A stretch of DNA of 64,000 nt from Eutypella sp. D-1 (Eukaryota; Ascomycota; Sordariomycetes; Xylariales; Diatrypaceae): NCBI GenBank assembly GCA_023313575.1, contig JAJTTP010000004.1, positions 1,674,001 to 1,738,000 of the forward strand, written 5' to 3'. Of the stretch, positions 39,101 to 51,817 are shown piece after piece. The notes under the pieces are model-generated. The model was not told the origin of the DNA, did not search any database, and saw only the letters and a list, made by a program, of their open reading frames with translations. How positions within the stretch are numbered: the first letter of the stretch is position 1; every line of letters begins with the position of its first letter. Both the position numbers and the translations under genes were made by a program.

Positions 39101-42100
39101 CCTTGCTCTCACACACCCACAGGTCGAGAGAAACCCTAGACTACTATGTACGTAGTTAGTAGCCATCTACTAACCATGTACCCCGTACTTACTTGTCCAT
39201 CGCGGATAGGCGAATTCACTGACCGGCGAGTTGGCCAAGGATAATGGGAAACACCCCTTTCCCTCGTGAGCCTTATTACCAGTACGAAGGTAGGCAGCGG
39301 TGGGATGGCTCTTCTACGGACATTACATAATTGTTTGTGGTTCCCGCCGGGCTTCGGCCACACAATACCGAGTCGATAGGTCGACCAAGCCGCGCCGAGG
39401 CTTCACCTGGCCAATGGTCGCCATGGTCACCGGTGGGCTCGTTTATCATGTCATTACCTACTAAACCCATGAAGCAGATCGGCTCACCGTTCATTGCCGT
39501 CTCGGCTGCCGCCACGGAGCATGCGTAACATTTTCCCGGATCATCCCAGGGGCCCTAAAACCTCATACCTACAAGGTTGTAGACTCTAGAGTTACCCTGT
39601 ATCTGGGTATGCACAGGCCAGTTGCCTCATGCCTTGTGAACACTTCACCATCAGCCCGGTAATCCCTAACAAGGAATGGACGTCGCGTGCCACAGTGTCT
39701 ACGTATCGAGAATCGCCTAATTACATAGCTGGATGACTCATGCAGAGCGCACGAGAGTCCTCTAACGGAGTTGAGTGATGCATTGCTTGCCTAAAGAGAT
39801 ACATTGAGACACATTCGCACGATACGGTGAGTACCGCGAAATATTGGTTTATGTAATTCGGTCCCGCTGTCTCAAACCGCCGGGCTGGTGACTCCCTACA
39901 TAGGTCGTGGTTATATGAGGCTCAAAGATGATGTGAATCGTCATGCAGGAACGAGAGTAGATTAATTAGTAGGACCACCCCTAATTAACAATCTAACCCA
40001 CATGGCTATCTATCTAGCGCCTCTATATCTGAGAGTCGCGCAGGCCTCGTTCTGTGCGCACGGGAGACGGGGCAAGCTATTAAGATCCATTGCGACGCGT
40101 TAACCTATCATATTTGATACTTCTCAAACCGCGGCGGCGGCGGCAGCGGCAGCGTGGTAGATGGCAATAGCGCCCTTCTCCCTTGCCTCCTCGGCCCTAC
40201 GTATGAGGCTACGGGACGGAGACATTACATTAGCTGGTATGGCTCGAGCACCCTGCTACTGATACGGGGAGATAGATACGTGGTATTGCTCATTTCGCTG
40301 TCCAATTGTCGAAGGGTAAACCCTGCGGCGCCGGTCTCACCAGAGTGCCGCGCTACGGACATAGTGCGCGAAAGATAAATCCGCAAAAAATCTCCGTCCT
40401 GCTGCTTGTGAGATGATAGGATGGGGTGTAGTGCGTTGGGTGGATGGGCGATTACTATGAGCTAGACACGGTAGGTTTTGACAAGTTCAGTAGTAGGGCA
40501 GACCTGAAGATTTTTTTTACTGCTGCTTTAGCCAGACCTAGATCGACATCGTCGAAAAAAATCCGTCGCGCTTCCACACACACACACACACTCACTCACT
40601 CACATTCACATCTACGTCCATCGCTTCCCACGCGCATCCTCCTCTTTCCACCCTTCAGTGGCAGCGCTCTCCCGCTCGCAACGTGGGAAGAAAGACCCTA
40701 CCGCATCGGTGTGTTGGTTACGTGGTTTTGCATACTATTCCGTATACTGACTTACCGCGCAGCGCCCCCGGCTCCCGGTTCCCGTGGAGTCAGACAGTCG
40801 GTCGGTCAAACCATTGCTTGGTAGTGCTTAGACGGGCCCAGGTTGTTTTTTTAAACCACGAACTCTTCATTACATCACCCCCATGAAAAAAATTTCCGTC
40901 TTCGTCTTGTTTTTCTGGGTCTCCAGTGTCTTAGTTTGATTTTAGCCCACCCCCCTTTTTTGGTCCGCTACATAGCTAGCTTTCCTCCCTAGGGAAGTTT
41001 AGTCTGCCTTGACTTAGATACAGATGACGACGTTTTGAGCTGAGTAGCTTTGATGTCGCAGTCGGTCGCGGTTACGGTCGTAGTCGCGGCTACGGCTATT
41101 AGGGGGTTAAGGGACATTATTGCGATTTCTTGCGTCTCGTCAGACGGGCAGATATATCTCATAGTACTATAACGTCCCCGTGCTTCGTGCATAGGTCGAT
41201 AGTTTGTGCCCGGTAATTGGAGCGTATATTCAGGTTCTGGGTAGGTACCAACTAATACATAGTATGAATAACAACTTATCAGCTTGCTGATGCGTGGGTA
41301 AGGTATCGCATTGGTTAGTAAAAATCCCTCGAATGCGGCTCCGCGGCCATTGTCCCCGCGACCTATTGAATACTCCTAATTCGTCCAGCAAGACCCCCAA
41401 ACTTCACCCCAAAGCGGTTTACCGACGGGACGGAAGTTCAGATCGTCGGCTTGGCAAAGGCCATTCAGCCGCGAAACATCGTCATCGTCACCGTCGAGCA
41501 CCGTACCTAGCTGCAGCCTAACGGCCTCGTGATCTCCATACTGAACGACTTACGTATATTCAGCCTTGAATTCGTTGATGCCTTGATATAGCTACTGTAT
41601 ACTTTTTTGTCTTATATCATGTAATTGGACTGGCTTACTCCGTGTTCTGATCCATGTGCGACACACAGCCCGCGCGGGACACGTCTGGCATCCCCATAGT
41701 ATATCACCGAGAGTATTTGCTTGGCGCAGCATCGTGAGATGCTGCTAAACATGCATGCAACTGTATAGATCTCGACGTTGGTTGTATGTCCTCCATGTAC
41801 GTAAGCTGCCTGCCTGATCACCTACCCTAGATGACGATTCCTGCTGAATCCGATGCATGGACTACCTTCTTGACCTTCGCCTACGTTTTCTAGATTCCTT
41901 CTTCATCGATCTCTGCTGTTTACTAACCTACCTGAGTACGTGGCAACCCGGGGGGTTGGGATCCAGAAGAAACGTATCTTCTGCATCCACATCGGTCTCT
42001 TGGCAAGTTTTTACTTCCACGACGTCCCGCGCCAAGCCCTACCGCAGGAGCTCGGCGCCGTAAGACTTCTTTCGCTTCGCAATTGTTATCGCGGGCTGGC

Positions 42101-42642
42101 TCTGTTCCTCTTTTCCCTCTTCATTGATATAGATACCAAGAAACAGGATGAAAAAGCTAGTTGAACTAGGCAGGTCGCAAATCCGGGGTTCGGGATATAA
42201 CTGACCTGACCCTTTTTTTTTTCTCTTTATGCACTTATTTTACTACTACTACGAAGTGCTCTTATTACAATTACTACAACACACAGTCTGGAGGCGAAAT
42301 AAATTGGTTCATTGAGCACGGAGGGCCCATCGTCACTCTTTCCGGTCGTTGTGTCCAGGGCCAAGAAGGCCAAGACGATATAAACGCCCACGAGAGGGGG
42401 GGTGTCGCGCAAATCTTTCTCTTTCTCCCTTCCTTTATTGTTTAACCGCCCAGCCGCCTCGTTGCGCATCCGGTCCCTGCGCTCGTCACCGTCTTTGCAT
42501 CGGTTTTTTAAGCCCATCCTTTCCTTCCCTTTATGCCAAGTCGATCGGCGGGACCAGCCAAGTCAATCAGCCATCAGTCGGTTCCCGGGTCCTCCCCCAG
42601 AATGCACGTACCATACGTACAGTACGTGCGCATTTGACAGAT

Positions 42643-42672
42643 TGATTGATTGCTTGATTGCTTGATTGATTG
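42643..42672. repeat. TTGATTG-type tandem repeat
   Basis: About 30 bp of alternating ATTGATTG and CTTGATTG words. A simple repeat seen directly. Confidence 0.75.
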
Positions 42673-45600
42673 TCCGTGCTACCTACCTGCGTACGTGCGC
42701 GCCCGCACAGAAAGGACGGGGGTTGGGGAAAGAGGACGATCCAGAGTCGCCATCGACTGTCACGATCCGAACTATTTCGAGAAATTCGCTTGGTGCGCTA
42801 GAACGAACGTCCCGGAGGCTGGCGGCAGCTGCTGTTTCCTTCCCGATTGCTCGTACTCGTTTTATCGCCCGAATCCCACAACGGCACATGGACCACCTAG
42901 TTGCGCGCTCGCGACGTGATTAATTGTTGGGGAGGGGAGTGGCAGTGGCAGACTCGCCGTAAGACCCGAGCTCTTGGAGTCGATGATGTTATGTGGTGTG
43001 GCTGAGGAACGCGCAAAGGGCAAAAGTAGCAAACCAAGGGAGAGAGACTCCTGTCAAAAAACGCCAAGTCAGATCTCTCATCTACACAGCCCGCGATATC
43101 CTAGCCAAGGTTCTAGCTTTCTCGGCGCCGGGTACAGAGGGTTCGCCGTAGGTGATCTTCGACGTTAGAACGAGCATGCTGACATTCAGATCGGACCCAG
43201 CGATAGCAGGCAGCAGGTTTGTCTCCAGCCTGCAGCAAGAGTGATACATACTTCGAAGGCAGCACGGCATTCCATGCGCGTAGTCTACATGCAGTCTCTC
43301 CCCATGCCCTAGATACATATATACATGCTCGCATATCCGTAGCCTCGGCGGGTAACGCATGTCGCACCTACATACGCAGGATGCACGTACGTACATACAG
43401 ATGTCTCGGTCTGTCCAAGGGCAGGCGGGTAGGTGCTTCATAGATTTGCTAGATGCTGCAACGCGGCTGTGTGACGTGGGCGTTTACGCAGCTTTCTAGG
43501 GGTGCGTATCAGTACCACATCGAATACATCGTTGAATCCTAGCTGGGTAGGTAGATGAACTGTGAGGATAGCTGGCTTCTACTACGCGTTACCTCTATTC
43601 CCTCCACCGCCGAAGTCGTACGAACAGAGTATTGTGTGCACATGCCACATGCCAATCAGCGGTGGCCCCCGAACGCCCCAAGTTCCCACGTAGATATCTG
43701 TCCGAGTGACGATTCGCTGCGGGGCCAGATAGTAGGTAAACTTGCTACTCCCTGTGGCGATGACGTTCGTTATGCCATTTAATCCTCCGACCAACTTACG
43801 AATTATGTATATGCATTCCGCGGTGTGTAACCAACGTTGGCACTTGCACGCAAACACTGCGCCGCCAAGAGGACACACGGGCGGACAATCAGCCGATGAC
43901 CGGACGCCCTGTGCAACGGCTAAGAGTCGGTCGACATGGAAACACCATCGCCGACCGGCCACCTCCTAGTCTCATCGGAACATGTTCATCTCGTCGGCGT
44001 GCCCGACATGGCGGGGATAGCCGGGAGTATGCACTGAGGCCGCGAGGAACCTGAGAAGGTAAGGATAATCAGCTTCTCACTCATGCATTATCATCTGTTA
44101 CATAAGCTATCTGGCTAAAGGTATTTGGAAAACCGTGCTGCCTAATATGGCCGTCGAGAATCATCCTCAGCAATTGGTGACCGCATATGTAGATCCTAGC
44201 CGACAAAACGGCCCCAAAATCACGGAGTGGGACCAATTATCGTGACACAAAAAGCAGCGCTCGACTCCGGTCGCGACCGAGCTTGGATGACAGATGATAT
44301 GAGATTAAGAGGTTGCTTGGCCAGCCACCTATCATGTTGGTAATATCAAACGCGGGTTTCAGCCTCGTGTCCAGAAGTACCTGCAAGCGTGCTTCGTGAT
44401 ACTCAATTTACGCTGCGGGCATCACTGCTGCAGGTTTGCGAGGTAATATGCTTAGTGAATAATTAGACAGAGAACTCTCCGCTTATTGTAACACGCAGCT
44501 CTTGGTAAAGTGCCTGTGTTCCACTCGTTTTGGGATTCAGGGGGTCATTAGCGTAGTTAGACAGGCAGACGCCAACCAGAGCGAGGAGCACGCTCATGAC
44601 TCCTATGTCAGCAACCAGGTAGGGTAAAATGCTCATCCTTGACGGTATGATGCCAATCTTTGATCTCATAGGTGATATTGCTACCGCACTTCGAACCGTT
44701 CTCAGGGATCGATAAGCAAGCACTGTAAGCACTATCTGTAATTATTTGGCTGCGCAGATGGTCATACCCCAAAGCAATTGCCCCCGTAAACGGCTATCTG
44801 TAGCTACATTGGCAAGGTATAGGTAGCTTGTTTGTCCTACAATATTTCGCGGGGGACCACCTACCTCAGACACGTGAACTTCTTAGACTTCCATCAAGCT
44901 AACTACCTTCGGTCGAAGGGATTTGGTGTCCTCGAGGAATAGCAGGTATATCCGGCCATCGCAGTCAACCCGGTATACAGGCAGCTTGGTTGAAGATTTT
45001 CGTATTTTCACGCCGAGGATGGGATTTTGGTATCTCGTGATACACGGTGCCAAATCCTTCCGGACTCTTTCTCGTTTCATATCTGGATATTTATGTTATG
45101 ATAAATGACGGGAAATAAATCTTAACCATGATATGAGCATGTTCTGAATGCAAGTAGGTGTTTCTCTGTATGAAATCGTTTCAGGGCTCGTATCAAGAAC
45201 ACGGAGACCGAACAATCACCATTCACAAGGTTTTCTATACTTATCGGTTATATAATATGGATGTATGAAGTCGCCCATAATGCTATGAGCGATTGATGTA
45301 GGTCAACGGAAAGGAACAGTGCTGAAACATCTGAGCGAGCTTTGGGTGGTATCTCTGGATGTTACCCCTTGATATTATCCGAATCGTGCAAGTTTTAGCA
45401 TCCTAGTAAACACAGCATAGGGACAACCGTTTCTTTCTTGAAAGCAGTAGCCTAGTTCAACTGAAGACGGCATCGACCGCCTGTCCTCTCCTTTCTCGCT
45501 CCAGGCCAGACAATAACAGTCGTTTCACGGCAGCCGGAGGGCACGACAAGCAAAACCCGTAAGGCGAGAGGCTTGGGATTTTGGGATATGAAAAGCATTG

Positions 45601-47417
45601 AGCTAAGCAGCATGCTGTCTTTTCTCATCATTTGCTTCCTTCCTCTGGGTCTGTTGGCAATGACCGTATAGCTTATCTATATGGCAAATAATATTAGCAA
45701 CTTCGCGGCCTAGCGATAGTTTCCACGGTCAATTGATAACCGACATCTCTGAGGCATGTCTACAGGTAGGACATAGATTAGGGATTCTTAGGCTCAGTTC
45801 TTTTCCGGATCGAGAGGATTGTTATAAGGAAACTGGGTAGGCGCGGAAAAAATAATTAGCTCTGTTCCTCTCACTCGTATGATATTAAAGGGGAAATGAT
45901 GCATAAACGTATTGCGTGGACCTGGCCGTGCTAGACACTTAGGTGTGGCTGACCTGATTGTACTATTATTTTGTTGACCGGCGACACCACGCCAAAGGTG
46001 TTCTCTACAATGACTAAGCAGTAATAGAGAGGTTCTAGCGTTACCTTCTCATCTAGAGATTTCGGGTTTGAACTGAACTATTCTTCCCAAGATATGGGCC
46101 AGGGACTCGATCCCTCTTCTCAACTGGCCTACTGCGAGCACCACCCGCATCCGGCCAGATTCGCAATCGCCGCTGACCTTGCTGATACCACGTTTCTTGA
46201 GACGATACCTGATATGGGCTCCGAGCCTTTCTCCTTCCCACAACTAACATAAGGTGGAGGTGAATAGGGGTAATCCGGATAACTAGAACAAATAGGTGGT
46301 AATCGCATACGGAGAGGCTGTAGTAACCACGCTGATGGTTTCTTATCCCGATTCGCTCTTCCTACATCGAATACGTATAGTATAGCATAGTAAAATAAGG
46401 CGGAGACTATATTCACTCGTCTCAGCGAGAGCCATGTTTTGTGTCTGTAATACTCCGTGTTGAAGCCAGTTCTCCCCGTAAGGACCAGGCGGGAGTTTGC
46501 CTTTATGCTGTATGAAGTCGATTGAGGGGGCAGCGCACTGAGCCATCACCGAAAAGGATCTAATCGTTCTTATCACCCCCTCGAAGTCATCGATGACTAA
46601 AACGGGGCATTGTTTTACCGTCAGGTTTGTTGTCTCTCGATCGGTCCCGGAGGGGGGAAGTGGAAGCGAATATGACTCCTCGGAAGGACCTGTCGGCATA
46701 ACCAGTGAGCTTTTACGAAAGACAGAAAATAAACCTACGATGATGAAAGACGTTGTCTCATACCGGCATCTCGAAAATCTGTCAACCGTCGCACCTCCCT
46801 CCCTCCCTTATGTCCCAGTTCTCGTGAGGGCAAAGTGTCTGTTTAGGAGGGACCAGAATCGCCCCCCCTTCCCGCCCCCCCCCCTCTCGTTCCGGGGCCC
46901 AGCTTTTGCCAACCGAACTTGCTCGATCATAATGGTATTTCTCATGCTAACCAGATCGTGCGCAAAAACAGCGAGAGGAGGCGCGAGTATCCAATGGACA
47001 CCACGTCGAGATCATTCGTCAATTAAGTAATAATAATAATAATAGGACATGGAGGAAAAGCGGCGCGCTTTCACGAGACAGTCGGTAATAGACCCTAAAG
47101 TGAGTAAGTAATATCCAGATTTTGTTCATCATTGATTTCTGTGCTTGCGGTGTCTATCCGCCGGTGTGAAATAAAAAATTTTGTCTAGCTGCTTGTATCC
47201 CCCCCCCTAAAATGAGATAATATTTCATTTCCTGAAAATAGGCTCAACACTCAGTAATGACTTTTCCATATCACCCAAAAGTATTTAAGATTCATCCGCC
47301 AACTAGTGGTTGTCGTTCCTTCCTCCCATCCTCCCCTTCGTTTCCCCCTAACCCCCCTTGAGACAACCCATAAGGCCGTCGCGAAAACAGATGGCGCCGT
47401 GTCAAACTCCTTCAGGT

Positions 47418-47936
47418 TTACAACCAAGACTTTGGCGGAAGTTTTTTCCTACCGTCCCGGGGATCGGGTTTAGGAAAGGGAGGATCGAAATCATCGGAGC
47501 AAGCCGATTCGTTCCTTTTATGACACTTTCCGATCCCATCTCGGCTCCCAGTCCGTAGTCTATTCCTGTCTTGTTTGACGACGCATACCTTCATTACTGG
47601 TGTTGGTGATGGTGGCGGTGGTGGTGCCGCCGCTGGTCCGGCTTCTGCCCGTCCAGGAGCCTGTATTCCGGTTTTTGGAAGGCGGGATGTGGGCGGAGAT
47701 TTGCGCGGTTTCGACGATTTCTTGGCCTTCCCCTTCTTCTCGTACTGGGTACTGGCAACAACGATAATCTCCTCCAATATGTCCTCGTTGTCGGGTGCAG
47801 CCTCGTCGCCGGATGAGACCTTCGAGGCCTTTCTCCGCTTTCGCGCTCTTTCCTCCGTGTTTCCTCCTGACCTACAGGAGCAAGAGGAGGATTTGCGCTT
47901 CCCACCCTGGGAGGTTAAACAGGTACTCTTCCCCAT
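47418..47936 (-). CDS. Weak candidate: basic, proline-rich hypothetical protein
   Basis: A 172-codon frame beginning MGKSTCLTSQGGKRKSSSCS. It is rich in Lys/Arg/Ser (ERARKRRKASKV, KKGKAKKSSKPRKSPPTSR) with an acidic patch DNEDILEEI and a poly-Pro run, a composition seen in nuclear proteins. A possible GTATGC donor after VMK at about 47589 suggests that the last third could be intronic. I recognise no family, the opposite strand has an equally long frame, and no neighbouring exon is obvious. It is the only frame in the 17-kb gap that looks faintly protein-like. Confidence 0.25.
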   Translation of the reverse strand: MGKSTCLTSQGGKRKSSSCSCRSGGNTEERARKRRKASKVSSGDEAAPDNEDILEEIIVVASTQYEKKGKAKKSSKPRKSPPTSRLPKTGIQAPGRAEAGPAAAPPPPPSPTPVMKVCVVKQDRNRLRTGSRDGIGKCHKRNESACSDDFDPPFPKPDPRDGRKKLPPKSWL

Positions 47937-49701
47937 GATTTGGGCTTATGGTGCGCTAAGGCTTCTAGCTATGGTCTTCTGGTTAGAGAGGCGTGTGCCA
48001 TGGACAAGGTTGCTGTGATGGCAAGGGCTGTAGGTATGGGGTAAGAAAGCTCACTCAGTAGCAAGTTCCTCTCTAGGGCTCAAGGTGTGCTCTATGTAAT
48101 CGCAAGCCTAGAGTTGCGTCGAAGATGAGAGGGAGGGAAACTCGGAGCAGGCAGTTTGAACATGTGCCAGGCCACCCACACCAAGTGACACAGTGATGGT
48201 GAAGAGCTTGCGTGCCTATGCAGTTATATGCAAACTCCGACCAGGAACAACCAGTCAGTGAGTGGCTTAACCACAATGTTGGCAAGCTGTGATGGGATAG
48301 GCGAGCGAGCTGGCGAGCTGGGAAAAACAATGGGAACCGGTCTCGCTCAGCCTTGCGCAAGAGAGGCGACTGTGCTACTCAAGACGTATTTGCTTCATTG
48401 TTGATCCCAAAATCTACTGGGTTCTTTACTTGGATTGCCTGATAACTACGTGGTTTGCTGTAGTACCTCGGAAAAGTGTGGTGGAATAATTAGTTAGCCA
48501 ACTTCGAAGATACGAGTTGGTCAAAGGATAACAGTGTTTGTAAGGAATAGCAGCCAACAGACCACCAACACCCATGTTTGCTCTCGAGTCTATACCTATG
48601 TACAGCGCAGGGTACCCTTCGTGACGTGTGGTGTGTCTTAGATTGTTTGTCATTACGGCTTGTGAACAAACGCCTGCTCGAAAAATATCCAATAGGCTAC
48701 GAAAAAAGATCTATAGCCAGGCCTAGGTATAGCTAGGATTCGCCCCTTTCGAATAGTTGGAGGGGTTAATCAAGTATAGCACCTGAGCCTTCTACATCGG
48801 CCATATAGCAAACGACTTCGTGCCCCTGACTACCTCCTCTGCTCGGATGCCTTCCCTGCCCAATGATATGTCGTGTTCAGCCGAGCCCCTAAAGTGGGTC
48901 GACGATTTACATAACTACGAGCTGTCTTTCGCAGCTTGCTGGGATAGGGGTAAACTTGAGAGAGCTTCTTCTTTACGTGATATGAATATATATACTGGCG
49001 ATACCTAGGTGCTTCCTCTTGGCATCTTTTATCTCATACTATTGCTTTGCTCGTACAGTAAGAAGAGGCGCGCGCATGAACAGACGTCATAATCGTAAGA
49101 CCGTAGAGGAGAGAGACTTACTTTGGGACTATGGGATGACGCATATCTTATCTGTTCTTTCCTATGCTATAGTGTTTTCGTAGATTGAACAACTACTTAT
49201 ATGAGAAGTATTTAGGGCTATGAATGCTTATCTATGGATTCCGCATTATAATTGTTAAATCTCCTAAACAAAGCCAGAGATGATGCAGATAGATGTTGGT
49301 ACTTGTACTATGCATGTTGTTACGTTGTGCGGTAGCTCGGTATCTCGGTCTTGGCGGTTGGCAGGGATTGTAGACGGGCAGAATCGGCTTGATAGGGCCG
49401 TGCCGGACTTACTTGACTTAAAGACGTATTATCTCACGTGGGGAATTCTAGGCTTGGCCCCAAAAAATTTAGCTAGGTGGGGCCTGCAACTTTTAGAACA
49501 TTCTACTATTGAAGGGTTTGCATTGAAGCCGAAAAAAACAGCAGAAGGCAATTGGATTTTTAGGGGAATTTTGCTCTAAAAAAAACATCACCAACTGCAT
49601 TATTTTAGTATTTTTTATTATTATTCTGCATTCTATACTCAACATCCCTCTCTCTCTCTTTTCAACCCTCCTCTTCGCCCACCACTCACCCACCACTCAC
49701 A
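47937..49701. other. Intergenic region upstream of GrpE
   Basis: No coding signal. The last 250 bp carry the GrpE promoter: a heat-shock-element-like GAACATTC, a T-rich stretch and a CT-rich segment (CTCTCTCTCTCTTTT) just before the ATG. Confidence 0.6.
49497..49504 (+). promoter_or_regulatory. Heat-shock-element-like site upstream of GrpE
   Basis: GAA-CA-TTC, the two-unit core of a heat-shock element (nGAAnnTTCn), about 200 bp before the GrpE start. Hsf1 control of mitochondrial Hsp70 partners is known in fungi; the site itself is a sequence match only, and two units are short. Confidence 0.4.
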
Positions 49702-50598
49702 ATGCTAAGACAGTCTTTCTCCACATCGTCAAGAGCCCTGCGCTCAAATTCCAGACCATTCGCACAGGCCGCTGCCGCTTTAATACGAACGCAGCCCGCC
49801 CCCGCACCTCCACTAACACCCGCGTGGGCGGCGTTGAGAGCAGGTAGAGCGCCAGGTAGAGCAGTTGTATCTGCACCTGCGTCGCGTGTGAGATGGTATA
49901 GCGACAAGGCAGAGACCGCTGAGAAGAAGGAAGGGGAGGGAGAGACCTCGCAGGCCGAGGCCCAGTCCGCCGAATCTGCACCCAAGACCTCCGATGTCGA
50001 GGCCGAGCTTAGGAAAAAGCTGGAGGCGAAAGAGAAGGAAGCGATCGAGTGGAAGGTCAGTTAAAAAGATTAGAACTCTATTGTATTAACATCTGCTAAC
50101 TTCAACTCTGTATAACTATAGGACAAGTGCCTCCGCTCAATCGCCGACTTCCGCAACCTCCAGGAGCGCTCACAGAGGGAAATGAAGGCCGCTCGTGACT
50201 TTGCCATTCAGAAGTTCGCCAAGGACCTGGTTGATAGTGTCGATAACCTGGACCGCGCTCTGAGCATGGGCCAGGAAAAGCTGAAGGCTCTCGCGGAGGG
50301 CGAGGGTAATGCCAATGGCGAGAAGGCCGAAAACCCCGAGCTCCAGAGTTTCTACGAGGGCGTCAAGATGACCGAGACCAACATGATGCAGACCCTGCAG
50401 AAGCACGGTCTGGAGCGCTTCGACCCGGAGGGCCACAAATTCAATCCCAACGAGCATGAGGCCACTTTCATGACCCCCATGCCCGACAAGGAAGACAATA
50501 CCGTCTTCCATGTCCAGCAGAAGGGCTTTAAGCTTAACGGCCGCATTCTGCGCGCCGCCAAGGTCGGCGTTGTCAAGAACCCCGAGGCTCAGTCGTAA
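49702..50598 (+). CDS. MGE1: Mitochondrial GrpE nucleotide-exchange factor
   Basis: Releases ADP from mitochondrial Hsp70 (Ssc1) during protein import and folding in the matrix. Two exons, 49702-50055 and 50122-50598; the 66-bp intron has a GCTAAC branch site; 276 residues. The first ~65 residues (MLRQSFSTSSRALRSNSRPF and onward to VRWYSDKAE) form an Arg/Ser/Ala-rich mitochondrial presequence with a YS cleavage-like site. A coiled-coil region (DVEAELRKKLEAKEKEAIEW) follows. The GrpE core then includes DFRNLQERSQREMKAARDFA, FAKDLVDSVDNLDRAL, GVKMTETNMMQTLQKHGLER, HEATFMTP and FKLNGRILRAAKVGVVKN. The length agrees with fungal homologues. A heat-shock-element-like site lies upstream. Confidence 0.97.
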
Positions 50599-51817
50599 AT
50601 GTCACCACAACCACCACCACCATCGTTACCACCGCGGTCGATTAAGCCATAGCCCGACGACCTGAAGAAGATGTAGCCACGACATACTAGAAGAGAAGGA
50701 GAGGAAAAGGAAGAAAACGAAGAAGAAGAACGACAAGCCGATGTACGATTACTACCCACGACGACGACTACGACAAACAAAAGAAACAACTTGTATGTGT
50801 ACATAATATACCAGCGGACGCGAATGAAGGAAAAAAAAGGACAGCTGGAATCCGGCGTTGGGAAATGAAGGACGATGTGTACAAAACTCTACGAAGAAGA
50901 AAAGAACATTCGATGATGCTCCCCTCATGATTTTTTATTTATATTCATTTTCCACCACACAAAACAAAAGTCGACGATGGCGGTTGTGGAAAGCCTGATC
51001 CGATCAGCATTGACAGCATGTGCAAGACGGTTTGCTTTATCTACCTCTCTGCTACCTGATAGCGAGAGCAGGGTGACTTGCTATATATATAGTCTTGGAC
51101 ACTACCCCCTCGCATATGTAGTAAAGAGAAGAAGAAGAGAGAGAGAAAAAAAAAAAGGTGAATGCGGCTTCGGCAAGAGCCGAATGGCCCCTACTACTAT
51201 TAAGCCTGGTCTAGAAATCGTGAATGTTTCAAGCTGTGGAAAGCGAGCCCCCAACCTAGATTGGGTGTGAGACTTAAATCTTGTAATTCGCACCAGACGC
51301 CAAAGCAGATATTGGTAAGATCAGCTAGCTAGCCATTGAGTCGCGGCGCGCATTGCGCCCTCGAGCGACACTCTGGGGTTCAGACGTCCGCGTGCACGAT
51401 GAGAACCGGGACGGGATAGCGCTGTACCTATCTACCTACGGCGCCTGGTGGCTTGAGACTGATCATCTTTCTTTCATGTGAAAGTATTTTGTTGGCAAGA
51501 GACAGACAGAGTTCATGGCCTGTATTATTACACTGAGCCAATCGGAGATACTCCCACGTGATGATCCTTTACCTACGGTCCGTAGTTACTAAGACGAGCT
51601 CGGAAGCTCTGTAGAAAGTCGGGGGACACACGGGATATGGTTGAGAGATCCACGCAGCAGATTCATTTGCTGCAGAAAAGTGTATACCGAAAGGGCGGGA
51701 CGCAGTATGTCCAGGAAGTCGGTGAAAATACCTAGATATTTGGACGGCCTAAGTTGCTGTCATTTCAAGCCCTTGTAGGACCTTCGTAAACCACCCCCCC
51801 CCCCCCCCCCCAATGCC
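50599..51817. other. Convergent intergenic region
   Basis: 3' flanks of GrpE (plus) and the short-chain dehydrogenase (minus). A/G-rich GAAGAAGAGAGA tract at about 51125-51158; C18 homopolymer at 51794-51811, ending seven bases from the dehydrogenase stop. No gene seen. Confidence 0.6.

Larger units (their letters stand above)
33661..47417. other. Gene-poor region
   Basis: Nearly 14 kb in which I find no reading frame with homology, domain motifs or consistent codon bias. Frames above 90 codons exist on both strands but are interrupted, low-complexity or mutually overlapping. Seen: a CATCG tandem run (33935-33958), repeated TACCTAGGTA-like words (34810, 36163-36172), a GGC/CAG triplet run (40132-40153), CA/CTCA repeats (40577-40605) and a TTGATTGC/TTGATTGA run (42643-42672). 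One minus-strand frame at 44463-44732 has a hydrophobic stretch and might be a gene relic. Confidence 0.55.

Noticed and set aside
40444..40824. 126-codon plus-strand frame
   Set aside because: It runs through CA/CTCA simple repeats (a THTHTLTHSHSH stretch) and has no homology-like segment.
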